A stretch of 40,231 nucleotides of DNA, taken from the IMG/VR virus record IMGVR_UViG_3300028178_000005, positions 1 to 40,231 of that record, one strand, 5' to 3'. A program made the translations under genes and the position numbers. The notes beneath the pieces were generated by a model, which was given only the letters and a program-made list of their open reading frames with translations, was not told the DNA's origin and ran no database searches. This DNA comes from a virus. Positions 7,918-14,715 of the stretch are shown here, one piece after another; position 1 is the stretch's first letter; each line of letters opens with the position of its first letter.

Positions 7918-8382
7918 TCAATACGGCTCGTTGTCGGCCCTCGCCGCCTGCGGATGGCACCACAGCAGCCATGGCAGCCGGTGGACCAGCATGGGCGGCA
8001 GGCCTTCCCTGTCCGGCCTCACCGCCAGCCAGATCACGTCGGGTTCCTTCGGGTCTCGCATCACGCAAAGCGAGCTCTCGAACGCGTTCAAAGCCGCATG
8101 CCAGGTTTCCACCTCCCTGTCCGCCGGCACCGGCGTCATGTCCAGCGCCTCGCCCGCGCCCAGCGCCAGGCTGCGCGGCTCCGGTTCCTCCGGCGGCCCG
8201 CTGATTGGCGTGCGCTGGCCGCGCGGCTCCGGCCCGCCAGGCAGGCTCTTGGACAGCACGATGCCCGTCACCCGCTTTCCCGGCGGATCGATCCGGTCGA
8301 TGGCCTCCCGGGTTGCGGTGTCTTCCTGCTTGGTCTGTTTGGCTTTGCCTTTGGCGGCCAGCAATTCGGCGATGGTTGGCAT
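7918..8382 (-). CDS. Hypothetical protein downstream of structured RNA
   Basis: The product is 154 residues. The first 40 residues are Lys/Thr/Glu-rich and likely disordered, then a Pro/Gly-rich linker, then a C-terminal domain (about 90-150) with ESSLCVMRD, DVIWLAVRP and LVHRLPWLLW. I recall similar proteins beside the OB-fold-like gene in other podoviruses but no assigned function. The reading frame stays open upstream to 8598, but that part overlaps a strongly folded RNA region, so the ATG at 8382 is the better start. Confidence 0.75.
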   Translation of the reverse strand: MPTIAELLAAKGKAKQTKQEDTATREAIDRIDPPGKRVTGIVLSKSLPGGPEPRGQRTPISGPPEEPEPRSLALGAGEALDMTPVPADREVETWHAALNAFESSLCVMRDPKEPDVIWLAVRPDREGLPPMLVHRLPWLLWCHPQAARADNEPY

Positions 8383-8400
8383 GGTGATTTTTTTAATTGT

Positions 8401-8617
8401 AGCGGCGGCCTGTGACCGTCGCTGGTTAGAGCGGAGCGGGAGGCGGCGCGTAGTGCGGCTTACCAAGACCGAGCCCTTGCGGGCCACCGCCTCCCGCCCG
8501 CAAAGCCCGACCCCGTTTCCAGGGTCAGGCGTGGCTGGTTGCCGGTCTCTCCCGGCTGTCACGTCTGGTTCAACTACTGTCCCGACGTCCGGACGCACAC
8601 CCGCGGAATCCCTCCGC
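8401..8617 (-). ncRNA. Candidate structured RNA / leader element
   Basis: The 239-base gap between two minus-strand genes can form at least six helices. In RNA order these are 8617-8603 (GCGGA/TCCGC), 8563-8530 (outer CGTG/CACG around GCCGG-gagaga-CCGGC), 8528-8507 (7 bp, loop GGAAACGG), a 15-bp helix with one bulge pairing 8501-8487 with 8446-8431, an enclosed hairpin 8484-8473 (GCCC-GCAA-GGGC, a GNRA tetraloop), and 8423-8401 (AGCG and CGG steps). Short AT-rich sequence then leads to the start codon at 8382. A long helix enclosing a GNRA hairpin, with side hairpins, is what an mRNA leader element, riboswitch or ribozyme looks like. I do not recognise it as a known RNA family. It could also be an independent small RNA. 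Confidence 0.55.
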
Positions 8618-8621
8618 TAAA

Positions 8622-9371
8622 TCAGTAATCGGGATCTTCTTCGCCGGCCGTGGCACCGAGCAGTTCCTCCACTTCGGTGAGCGCGGCGATCAACCGCTTG
8701 TCGTCGGCCTTGGGCTTCGCGTTCGCCTTGGCCTTTGGCAGCCAGTTGTCGATGAGCGCCTGCACCGCCTCCGCGTCCAGGTCGCCCAGGTCCACGCCCG
8801 CATGTTTGCCCACATGCACCTTGCACTTCTGCCAGCCCGCGCGGCCCTCGTCGTCCCCGGCCTTTGGTGCGGACCGGTAGCCCGCGGACGATCCGCTTTC
8901 GCTTGCTTCCCCGCCTTTCTCCGGGCGTTCGCACACCCGCGTGTATTTGCCGCTCGCCTTGATCGGCTCGTCCTTGTCCGGCCCGATGAATGACAGAGCG
9001 GCGTAGGTCTTGCCGTCCTTGCTGCTTTCCTCGTGTCTGATGATGAGCTTCGCGCCCATGCCGATCAGGCCTTCGGTGTCGAACTCGTCGAGTTCCTGCG
9101 CCGTGAGGTCGCGCCCCAGCAGGCGCTTGAGATCCTTGCGCAGACTCGCCTTCTCGTTGAGGGACGGCGTGTAGGGGCGGCTCCACACGCAGAAGCGCTT
9201 GCCCTCGTTATCCTTCACTTCCGTTTCATAGACCAGGCGGAACACCTCGCGCTCGCCGTATTCGCTCTGCACCTTCTTGAGGGGTGTCACGTCCACGATC
9301 ACCGCCTTGACGGTGTCGTCGGTTTCAGGATGCGGAACAAAGTCGCCGCCCTTTTTTTCTGATAGTTTCAT
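8622..9371 (-). CDS. OB-fold-like phage replication/ssDNA-binding candidate
   Basis: The product is 249 residues. Residues 20-130 resemble a family seen in many podoviruses with the pattern VxxxVxPLxxVQxxYGER, then RPYTPSLNEKASLRKDLKRLLGR and a closing IIRHEESSKDGKTYAALSFI, which looks like an OB-fold single-strand DNA-binding protein. The middle (150-180) is flexible and Ser/Gly-rich, and the C-terminus is acidic (GEEDPDY), as is usual for ssDNA-binding proteins. The start at 9371 follows an A/C-rich leader with no Shine-Dalgarno sequence. Function is inferred from this resemblance and from the early operon setting. Confidence 0.75.
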   Translation of the reverse strand: MKLSEKKGGDFVPHPETDDTVKAVIVDVTPLKKVQSEYGEREVFRLVYETEVKDNEGKRFCVWSRPYTPSLNEKASLRKDLKRLLGRDLTAQELDEFDTEGLIGMGAKLIIRHEESSKDGKTYAALSFIGPDKDEPIKASGKYTRVCERPEKGGEASESGSSAGYRSAPKAGDDEGRAGWQKCKVHVGKHAGVDLGDLDAEAVQALIDNWLPKAKANAKPKADDKRLIAALTEVEELLGATAGEEDPDY

Positions 9372-9409
9372 ATTGTTATATTTGGTTGTGTTGGTTCAGG
9401 AGATTTTTT

Positions 9410-9493
9410 TCAGCGCATCGGCCGGAACATCCAGATGGACAGCGCCAGGACCACGAGGATCCAGATTGCCGCGATCATGTATCCGGTGATCAT
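9410..9493 (-). CDS. Tiny membrane peptide
   Basis: This 27-residue frame (MITGYMIAAIWILVVLALSIWM then FRPMR) is one hydrophobic helix with a positive C-terminal end. It begins one base after the stop of the next 56-residue membrane gene. Size and placement suggest a small phage membrane protein; the short length makes the call uncertain. Confidence 0.4.
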   Translation of the reverse strand: MITGYMIAAIWILVVLALSIWMFRPMR

Positions 9494-9494
9494 G

Positions 9495-9665
9495 CTAGAG
9501 GATGGAGGTAAGGATTGCCGCCACCGCAAAGGCTATCGAGCCGATCACGGCGATTGCGCCGATCACGGTCAGCGGATGAGGCCGGCGCTCCTCGCGGTAG
9601 CGGTTCACGGCCCGGTGGCGGCGTTCGCGCATGGCGTCTATTTCATCTTGTGCGGTGTGGTTCAT
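9495..9665 (-). CDS. Small membrane protein
   Basis: The product is 56 residues: a charged N-terminus rich in Arg and Glu (MRERRHRAVNRYREERR) and one C-terminal transmembrane helix (LTVIGAIAVIGSIAFAVAAILTSIL). The leader CAACCAACACC before the ATG matches other leaders in this genome. Possible roles include membrane-linked exclusion or holin-like activity, but nothing in the sequence decides this. Confidence 0.6.
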   Translation of the reverse strand: MNHTAQDEIDAMRERRHRAVNRYREERRPHPLTVIGAIAVIGSIAFAVAAILTSIL

Positions 9666-9698
9666 GGTGTTGGTTGTTTCTTTTGTGTTAGTGTTTGG

Positions 9699-9780
9699 TT
9701 TCCTTCCCGGCCCGATTTTTGTGCACTGGATTACCTGGACTGAGGGCTAGGGCGGCGTCACCCGCTTGCCGGGAAGGAAA
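9699..9780 (-). repeat. 13-bp inverted repeat in a leader
   Basis: TTTCCTTCCCGGC at 9699-9711 and its exact reverse complement at 9768-9780 enclose 56 bases that include a short GCGG/CCGC hairpin. On the minus strand this lies between the excisionase-like stop (9789) and the small membrane gene start (9665), so it would be a stem in the message between them. It may act as an attenuator or protect the mRNA. No gene lies in 9666-9788. Confidence 0.6.
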
Positions 9781-9788
9781 AGTTTTTG

Positions 9789-10061
9789 CTATCCGCCCGC
9801 TGGGTTTTCGGATTCGCCCAGCAACCGGCGGATTTCCGCCTGGCTCACCCGGCAGCAGCCTATGCCCGGCACCGTGCGCACGATCCCCGCGGCGATCCGG
9901 CGGTGGAGCGTCGCATAGGACACGTTCAGCGCCTGCGCGGCTTCCCGTAAGGTCAGCGGACGCGAATATGACCCCGCGGCGTTGAGCTTGCGATAGATCG
10001 CGTCCGCCAGCTCGTCGAGCTGTGCGTCGTTCAGGCGGACTTCTAGAATCGTGGCGCTCAT
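9789..10061 (-). CDS. Excisionase-like / MerR-type HTH DNA-binding protein
   Basis: The product is 90 residues. Residues 36-82 ([24 protein letters not shown] then a wing and [11 protein letters not shown]) match the helix-turn-helix 17 / excisionase fold. A short N-terminal helix ([12 protein letters not shown]) may form dimers. It is the natural partner for the integrase at 12878-13912, bending attP DNA for excision, but it lies in the early operon and not beside int, so a transcription regulator is the alternative. Its start overlaps the stop of the pentapeptide gene (ATGA). Confidence 0.75.
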   Translation of the reverse strand: MSATILEVRLNDAQLDELADAIYRKLNAAGSYSRPLTLREAAQALNVSYATLHRRIAAGIVRTVPGIGCCRVSQAEIRRLLGESENPAGG

Positions 10062-10693
10062 GACGGGTCGGCGGTTAGGTCGTTAGGTGCGGCAACCACC
10101 ACATCCGGCTTCGGATCGGCGGCTTCGGCGGCTTCTGCTGCGTCAAAAAGCCCGATGCCCGCGTCGAACATCGCCCGCGTTTCAGTCCCCACCGCAAACA
10201 ACGCGGCCACCTTCGCGCGGAATCCCTTCAGCGTGCCGCGCCAGCACCCGGACTGAACACAGTCGGCAGCGGGCCGATAGATCGTCATCTGTCGTTGCGT
10301 GCCTAACGGACCAAACGTGACGACACGGATTGAGAAAACCGCGCCGCTGAGGTCCGCGCTTCCGAGGTCCGCGCCGGAGAGGTTCGCGTTTCCGAGGTTC
10401 GCTCTTCTGAGGTCCGCGCCGGAGAGGTTCGCTCCGCTGAGGTCCGCGCCGGAGAGGTCCGCGCCGGAGAGGTTCGCGTTTCCGAGGTTCGCTCCGCTGA
10501 GGTCCGCGCCGTAGAGGTTTGCTCCGCTGAGGTTCGCTCTTCCGAGGTTCGCGCTTCTGAGGTCCGCGCCGGAGAGGTTCGCGCCGTAGATGTCCGCGCG
10601 CTCACCCTCCGGATCGTCATTTCGCCAGGCGTTATGTTTTGCCAGAATGTCGGCGAGTTGTTCGCGGGTGGGGGAGAATATGGGAGTGCTCAT
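10058..10693 (-). CDS. Pentapeptide-repeat protein with C-terminal phage domain
   Basis: The product is 211 residues. After a short helical N-terminus ending in DDPEGER, residues 33-117 are 17 clean pentapeptide units of the form A(D/N)LxG, which fold into a right-handed square helix. A C-terminal part (about 121-170: [17 protein letters not shown] ... [15 protein letters not shown]) resembles a small domain often fused or adjacent in phage early genes. Some pentapeptide proteins mimic DNA and inhibit gyrase (Qnr, MfpA); whether this one does is unknown. The coding DNA is correspondingly repetitive. The ATG at 10693 precedes the natural N-terminus; the upstream open frame overlaps the BRO gene. 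Confidence 0.9.
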   Translation of the reverse strand: MSTPIFSPTREQLADILAKHNAWRNDDPEGERADIYGANLSGADLRSANLGRANLSGANLYGADLSGANLGNANLSGADLSGADLSGANLSGADLRRANLGNANLSGADLGSADLSGAVFSIRVVTFGPLGTQRQMTIYRPAADCVQSGCWRGTLKGFRAKVAALFAVGTETRAMFDAGIGLFDAAEAAEAADPKPDVVVAAPNDLTADPS

Positions 10694-10740
10694 GGGGTGT
10701 GCGGGGTCAGTGGTGATTGTTCTGTTTTTGATTACTTTCG

Positions 10741-11436
10741 TTAGGATGGATTGGCGGCGCGCTGCGCGAGCATTTCCTGGATCGTGCCGCCCGTGCGGGC
10801 CGGTTTGGATTCGCACACTTCCACGGGCACCGGCAGGCACCCCGCATGCCGGGCCGTCCGCCAGCGCACCGCGCCTTGAATGTAGATCCCTTCCGCCAGC
10901 GAGAGCACCGGAACCGGAACCTCCTGGAAAAACGTGTCCCGGTTCTGCCCCTTCGATGCGCTCGCATACCACCGCAGGCTGCTGGCGGCGCGGCTTACGC
11001 AAGCCAGCAGATCCGAGCACCGCCGCGCGTCATCGCGCAGATCCAGCCCCAGCGTGCCTATCCACTCGGTCAGCGTCATGCGCTGGCCGTCGCACAGCGC
11101 CCGCGCATCGTCCGGGTGGAACGCGCCCGTCCGGCGGATCGCCGGGAGCACCTCGGAGGTCACCCACCGCCGGAAACGCTTCGCCGCAGCCTTGCGCGAT
11201 TTGAACGCCAGATGATACAACCCGGATTCGGTGACGTGCAGCATTTGCTGCACTCCTCCAAGGGTATCCGTTAAGGTTATACCCTTTTCATCATCATCCA
11301 GCGTTTCAGTCGCCTTGCTGACATTCGTCAGATCAAGCACCGCGCAAACATCGGTGGCGCAGAAGAGAGGCGCGTGGGGAGTGCCGGAAATCCGGATCAC
11401 CGCGCCTTCAAAACATTCAGTCAGGTGGAAACTCAT
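10741..11436 (-). CDS. BRO-family antirepressor
   Basis: The product is 231 residues. Residues 1-105 match the BRO-N domain: a beta-rich start ([23 protein letters not shown]), [49 protein letters not shown]. This domain binds DNA or repressor and is common in phage antirepressors. The C-terminal half is variable and not recognised. Placement near the repressor control region fits a role in the lysis-lysogeny decision. Confidence 0.9.
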   Translation of the reverse strand: MSFHLTECFEGAVIRISGTPHAPLFCATDVCAVLDLTNVSKATETLDDDEKGITLTDTLGGVQQMLHVTESGLYHLAFKSRKAAAKRFRRWVTSEVLPAIRRTGAFHPDDARALCDGQRMTLTEWIGTLGLDLRDDARRCSDLLACVSRAASSLRWYASASKGQNRDTFFQEVPVPVLSLAEGIYIQGAVRWRTARHAGCLPVPVEVCESKPARTGGTIQEMLAQRAANPS

Positions 11437-11451
11437 GGTCGTGTTTCTTGG

Positions 11452-11649
11452 TTAGGGGTTGTTGGGAGGGGTTGGCAGCCGGGCGTCATCATCGTCATCG
11501 ACTTCGGTTTCCTCCTGGCTCGCCAGGAGCATCCGCCCGATGTGGAAGCGGATGAACGCGCCCTCGCTGCGCTCCTCAAGCGCGGCGTGTCGTCTGATTT
11601 TCTCCCGCAGCGAGGTCGGAAGCCGAAAAGCAATTTTGGCTGTTTTCAT
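11452..11649 (-). CDS. Ribbon-helix-helix DNA-binding protein
   Basis: The product is 65 residues. KIAFRLPTSLREKIRRHAALEERS followed by EGAFIRFHIGRML gives a strand and two helices typical of Arc/MetJ-type dimers. The tail is acidic (DDDDD). It is the second gene of the leftward early operon and probably represses or tunes it. An antitoxin is an alternative, but no toxin gene follows. Confidence 0.75.
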   Translation of the reverse strand: MKTAKIAFRLPTSLREKIRRHAALEERSEGAFIRFHIGRMLLASQEETEVDDDDDARLPTPPNNP

Positions 11650-11663
11650 TCTCAGGGCGGGTG

Positions 11664-11858
11664 TTAGGCGGGATTGGCAGCCGGGCTAAATCCGGCATTG
11701 GCTGCGGCATTGTCCAGAATCTCGCGAATCACGTCGGGAATGGTCTTGCCCGTCGCGGAGTAGGAAATCAGGAAGTCCTTGGTGGATTCCGGCAGGTCGC
11801 TCAAAGCGATGTCCGGCAGCTTCAGATCGGATGTTGTGGCAGGCGCTTGCGTTGTCAT
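11664..11858 (-). CDS. Small regulator in Cro position
   Basis: The product is 64 residues. After an unstructured start, IALSDLPESTKDFLISYSATG and KTIPDVIREILDNAAANAG look like a strand and two helices, possibly another ribbon-helix-helix protein. It is the first gene of the leftward operon, divergent from the repressor-like gene, which is where Cro-like regulators sit. A -10-like TATACA (11875-11870, minus strand) lies so close that the message would have almost no leader. Family assignment is tentative. Confidence 0.6.
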   Translation of the reverse strand: MTTQAPATTSDLKLPDIALSDLPESTKDFLISYSATGKTIPDVIREILDNAAANAGFSPAANPA

Positions 11859-11898
11859 GAATGCAAGATTGTATAATTCTTATCCCGTCGCAAGATAA

Positions 11899-11918
11899 AT
11901 TTTCACTTTCCTGAAAAT
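11899..11918. promoter_or_regulatory. Palindromic operator candidate 1
   Basis: ATTTTCA-ctttcc-TGAAAAT is a perfect 7+7 palindrome with a 6-base centre in the 100-base gap between the divergent regulators. Such sites usually bind dimeric repressors. It lies about 40 bases upstream of the leftward gene start. Confidence 0.55.
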
Positions 11919-11927
11919 AATTGTAGA

Positions 11928-11944
11928 AACCTTATCTAAAGGTT
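11928..11944. promoter_or_regulatory. Palindromic operator candidate 2
   Basis: AACCTTATCTAAAGGTT is a perfect 6+6 palindrome with a 5-base centre, 15 bases upstream of the repressor-like start codon. Its sequence differs from operator candidate 1, which would fit two regulators, one for each direction. Confidence 0.55.
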
Positions 11945-11958
11945 GTTACGATTCGCCC

Positions 11959-12384
11959 ATGATTCCATTTGACGAGATTGACCAAAGATTGAAAGCGCTA
12001 GGGAAAGATCGCGCGTGGCTCTCCGAAGAATCGGGAAGAAAACCAGATTCAGTTAGGGTTGCACTAGCCCCCAACGCCCTCGCTGCCAAACGTTCAGAAC
12101 TGCTTCAAAAAGCTCTTTCCGACGCTATTGAGCGCGAGGAATCGTCGCGCGCGGCCAAGGCGGATCTTCCGTCCCGGCTTGCCGTGCAACCTGCGAACGA
12201 GGAGGAATTCCGCGCATGGTGCCGCGCATACAAGGCCAGCGCGCACGACACTCTTGAGGATTGGGCCATCGCATCGCTGAATGACGCAGCCGCCCAATGG
12301 CTGGCCTCCGGCAAAGCACCGCTGGCTGCCCTTCCGCCCGCGTCCTCACCAACCGCTGCCGCGAGTGTTCCTGCCCGCGCCTGA
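11959..12384 (+). CDS. Repressor-like HTH protein
   Basis: The product is 141 residues and opens the only plus-strand operon. Residues 5-50 (IDQRLKALGKDRAWLSEESGRKPDSVRVALAP) look like a lambda-repressor-type helix-turn-helix. The middle and C-terminal part is helical and ends in an Ala/Pro-rich tail; no S24 self-cleaving peptidase domain is visible, so induction would not follow the LexA-like route. Divergence from the early operon with palindromes between supports a prophage repressor. The precise family is not certain. Confidence 0.7.
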   Translation: MIPFDEIDQRLKALGKDRAWLSEESGRKPDSVRVALAPNALAAKRSELLQKALSDAIEREESSRAAKADLPSRLAVQPANEEEFRAWCRAYKASAHDTLEDWAIASLNDAAAQWLASGKAPLAALPPASSPTAAASVPARA

Positions 12385-12416
12385 ATCCCGTTCCACCCCT
12401 GTCCCTACTGCAAGCC

Positions 12417-12875
12417 ATGAACGACAACAACCACGACTTCACCCGCATCATTGACGAGCGCCGCGCCGCAGTGGCCCGCGAACATGAAGCCCGGCAGCTT
12501 ATCCTGCGGGAAGAGGAGGAGCGCCGGCGGCTCAACCTTCAGTTGGTGGAATCCACCCTCGCGGATATCGTGCTGCCGCTCTTCCGGGAAGCCGCCGCCG
12601 CTGTGGCCGCATGTGGCGGATATTCCCGCGTGGAATCCACCCATGTGGAAACAACCCGGCAATCAAGGATCGTCCTGGTAGCGGCACTGTGCGCGCACGG
12701 CGAACTGGCCGTGAACACCACTCAGGCTCATTGCCGCCTGTCCTATGAAGGCGATCCCGCCACGCTGTCCTTCGGCATCACCAATAACGGCACCCAGCGG
12801 GCGGCCGCGCCCATCGTGGCCATCACCGAAGAGAACGTCGCCGTTGAAATCACATCCCTCTTGCGGCAAATCTGA
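12417..12875 (+). CDS. Hypothetical protein, co-transcribed with repressor
   Basis: The product is 152 residues. The N-terminal third is a charged coiled-coil stretch (DERRAAVAREHEARQLILREEEERRRLN); the rest is a mixed alpha/beta domain with cysteines and ends VAVEITSLLRQI. No family is recognised. It follows the repressor-like gene by 32 bases and ends two bases before the stop of the convergent integrase gene. Expressed in the lysogen if the repressor is, so an immunity or exclusion role is possible. Confidence 0.75.
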   Translation: MNDNNHDFTRIIDERRAAVAREHEARQLILREEEERRRLNLQLVESTLADIVLPLFREAAAAVAACGGYSRVESTHVETTRQSRIVLVAALCAHGELAVNTTQAHCRLSYEGDPATLSFGITNNGTQRAAAPIVAITEENVAVEITSLLRQI

Positions 12876-12877
12876 TC

Positions 12878-13912
12878 TCAGCCCAGCAGCTTCACCGCCT
12901 CCAGGCTGTGGTCGTCTCTGATGTGCCCGTAAGTTTTCATCGCCAGCGCCCCGCCGTCCGCGTGTCCCAGCCACTTCGCCACCGTGGGGATGTCCACCCC
13001 GCGCTCGATGCACCAGGTCGCGAAGAAGTGCCGCAGATCGTGCACCCGCATCGGCGGCAGGGTGAGAGCCTTCACCGCGCTTCCCAGCGCCCGTCTGGGG
13101 CTGCCCATGGCGAACAAGCGGCCCGTCTCCCCCTCCAGGCGCATCTCGCCCAGCACGGCGCGCAGCGGCGCGGAAACAGGCACCTGCCGGAAGCGGCGGC
13201 TTTTCGTGTCCCCGTCCGCCCCCACCGTGATCCACTCCGGCCCCACGTCACTCCAATCGAGCGCCCGCAACTCGCCGTGGCGCATCCCGGAGAATGCCAG
13301 GCACGCCACCATGCGCGATGATTCCAGGCACAGCCGTTTCCCGCGCGTGCGGATGTGATGAACAATCGCGTCCATGTCATCCTTTCCCGGCATCCGCCGG
13401 TGCGCCTTGCGGCCCGGCATCGGACGGAACCCGCGCGTCGGATCGTCGGCACGCACGCCGCCCTCGATGAGCACCGCCGCCAGCCGGCGGATCGCGGAAA
13501 GCAACCGGTTGGCCACGCTGGGCGAGTATTTGCGCGTCATGCGCTGCCACCACTTCGCCGCTTCCGCCTGGCTCCATGTCGCGCCATGGGCCGCGAGCGG
13601 CAGCGTGGTTTCGAGTATCCGCGCCACCGACTTGCCGTAGGAGCGCGTCTTTTCCGCCACGTGCGGCCGCTCCACCAACTCCCGGCGCACTACGGCCACC
13701 GCGTCGCGCAGCGTGCGCACCGGTGCACCCAGGCGCTTGCCCGCCGCCGCGCGTTCCTTGGCCAGGCGTTCGTCGCGCTTGATTTTCGCGATGCGCAGAT
13801 CCCGCACTTTGAGCGACACCCGAATTACCTTGCCGCGCACCTTTGCCCGCAGGTAGTAGATGCCGTTCGCATGTCTCACCAGATTTTCAGCCGCATGTTG
13901 CCAATCGCTCAC
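12878..13912 (-). CDS. int: Tyrosine recombinase integrase
   Basis: The product is 344 residues, normal for phage integrases. An N-terminal arm-binding part (1-60) has the strand pattern GIYYLRAKVRGKVIRVSL, a core-binding domain spans about 65-155, and the catalytic domain carries R211 (SGMRHGEL), K237, H291 and R294 (VHDLRHFF), H317 (WLGHADG) and nucleophile Y328 (KTYGH). The start is GTG. It integrates the phage at a tRNA-Arg gene through the attP just upstream. One arm-type repeat (13951-13960) contains a -35-like TTGACC on the minus strand with GATAAT 19 bases further, so the enzyme may control its own gene. Confidence 0.97.
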   Translation of the reverse strand: MSDWQHAAENLVRHANGIYYLRAKVRGKVIRVSLKVRDLRIAKIKRDERLAKERAAAGKRLGAPVRTLRDAVAVVRRELVERPHVAEKTRSYGKSVARILETTLPLAAHGATWSQAEAAKWWQRMTRKYSPSVANRLLSAIRRLAAVLIEGGVRADDPTRGFRPMPGRKAHRRMPGKDDMDAIVHHIRTRGKRLCLESSRMVACLAFSGMRHGELRALDWSDVGPEWITVGADGDTKSRRFRQVPVSAPLRAVLGEMRLEGETGRLFAMGSPRRALGSAVKALTLPPMRVHDLRHFFATWCIERGVDIPTVAKWLGHADGGALAMKTYGHIRDDHSLEAVKLLG

Positions 13913-13950
13913 GTCCCAAGCGTGCGCGGATTATCATGCGTTGTCAATAT

Positions 13951-13973
13951 CGGTGGTCAAAAGCGGTGGTCAA
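13951..13973 (+). promoter_or_regulatory. Integrase arm-type repeats, int side
   Basis: CGGTGGTCAA occurs at 13951-13960 and 13964-13973, a 13-base period. The same decamer occurs twice on the other side of the att core. Paired direct repeats around a core, next to int, are the usual layout of arm-type binding sites. Confidence 0.75.
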
Positions 13974-14026
13974 AAACCCGAAAGCAAGTTAGGAAATCTC
14001 CGCAACAAATTGAATCATAAAGAATT

Positions 14027-14064
14027 GCGCCTGTAGCTCAGAGGATAGAGCACCCGCCTTCTAA
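14027..14064 (+). other. attP core: 5' half of a tRNA-Arg(TCT) gene
   Basis: These 38 bases read as a tRNA from position 1 to 38: acceptor GCGCCTG, TA, D-arm GCTC-AGAGGATA-GAGC, A, anticodon 5' stem CCCGC and the loop CTTCTAA with anticodon TCT. After that the match to a tRNA stops (ATAATCC instead of the expected GCGGG), and no 3' half is found nearby. This is the identity block shared with the host attB. Crossover in or near the anticodon loop would join the phage-borne 5' half to the host 3' half. Confidence 0.85.
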
Positions 14065-14142
14065 ATAATCCAAGGGGTTTTTCACTGATTCTCAACATTT
14101 ATCAATCCTTATGAAACAAGGGATTTCTTGAAATAACAACCA

Positions 14143-14156
14143 CGGGAAGTATCCCG
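14143..14156. other. Small hairpin in attP region
   Basis: CGGGA-agta-TCCCG can fold on either strand. It lies between the att core and the second pair of arm repeats. It may be a weak terminator or part of the recombination complex. The rest of 13913-14214 holds no gene. Confidence 0.4.
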
Positions 14157-14168
14157 CTTTGCCGCCGG

Positions 14169-14192
14169 CGGTGGTCAAACCGCGGTGGTCAA
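14169..14192 (+). promoter_or_regulatory. Integrase arm-type repeats, lysis side
   Basis: CGGTGGTCAA recurs at 14169-14178 and 14183-14192 (14-base period), in the same orientation as the pair at 13951-13973. With that pair it brackets the att core. Confidence 0.75.
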
Positions 14193-14196
14193 TAAC

Positions 14197-14218
14197 AAAA
14201 AACGGCACCGGACGTTAG
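14197..14218 (-). terminator. Possible late-operon terminator
   Basis: Right after the endolysin stop, the minus strand reads AACG-tccggtgc-CGTT followed by a run of six T (14202-14197). The stem is short, so this is a weak candidate. It would separate late transcription from the integrase region. Confidence 0.35.
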
Positions 14219-14715
14219 ATGGCGGGCCGGATACGGCAGCGGACCTGCGAAACGTTGCGCCGCTTTTGGAATACCCCGCCGCCCTCGCGGCTGCCCTCCT
14301 TGTCCGTATTGCCCTCGATGGCCTGGAATGACCCGGCCGCGTCGCACACGGAGACCGCGATGCCGATATGGCTGAAATGATAGATCACGATGTCTCCGGG
14401 GCGGATCATGTCCGCACGCACGGGGCGGCCGGTGCTGGTGGATCCGTCCTGTTTGAGACTCCAGTTCTCGAAGTCCCAGGCACCGGCGGTTTGCGGGCGA
14501 TTGAAGGTGGCGGTTTCCCTGACGCCCGAGAGCTTGAGCGCTTCCCGGAAACACCAGCAAACGAACGCGGCGCACCACGGCCAGCCCTGCTTCGGATTGT
14601 CCATCCATGTGGCGGCCTTGTATTGATTGACCCTTGGCCCGCAGTTCGTGCCGGCGATCTCGGTGACTCCGATTTCCTTGCGCGCCACGGCTATGAGTGC
14701 TTCTGATAGTTTCAT
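14215..14715 (-). CDS. CHAP-domain endolysin
   Basis: The product is 166 residues and should cleave peptidoglycan peptide bonds to release virions. The catalytic cysteine lies in WPWCAAFVCWC (C48), the histidine in YHFSHIGIAV (H116), and a polar residue follows in AIEGNTD (about 134-137), matching the CHAP/NlpC-P60 papain-like fold. The N-terminal EIGVTEIAGTNCGPRV motif is typical of the family. There is no signal peptide, so a holin or membrane partner is needed for export. It ends the lysis cassette and its ATG overlaps the upstream stop (ATGA). Confidence 0.88.
   Translation of the reverse strand: MKLSEALIAVARKEIGVTEIAGTNCGPRVNQYKAATWMDNPKQGWPWCAAFVCWCFREALKLSGVRETATFNRPQTAGAWDFENWSLKQDGSTSTGRPVRADMIRPGDIVIYHFSHIGIAVSVCDAAGSFQAIEGNTDKEGSREGGGVFQKRRNVSQVRCRIRPAI

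Noticed and set aside
7918-8598. Longer version of the 154-residue gene starting at 8598
   Set aside because: The extra part is low in family features and coincides with strong base pairing; the ATG at 8382 has the usual AT-rich leader.
10340-10600. Short regular DNA repeats that could suggest a CRISPR or minisatellite array
   Set aside because: The period is 15 bases and codes exactly for pentapeptide units in frame; there are no spacers.
14027-14064. Complete phage tRNA gene or tRNA interrupted by a group I intron
   Set aside because: Only the 5' half is present and no 3' half (second anticodon stem, T-arm, acceptor) occurs within the following several hundred bases.
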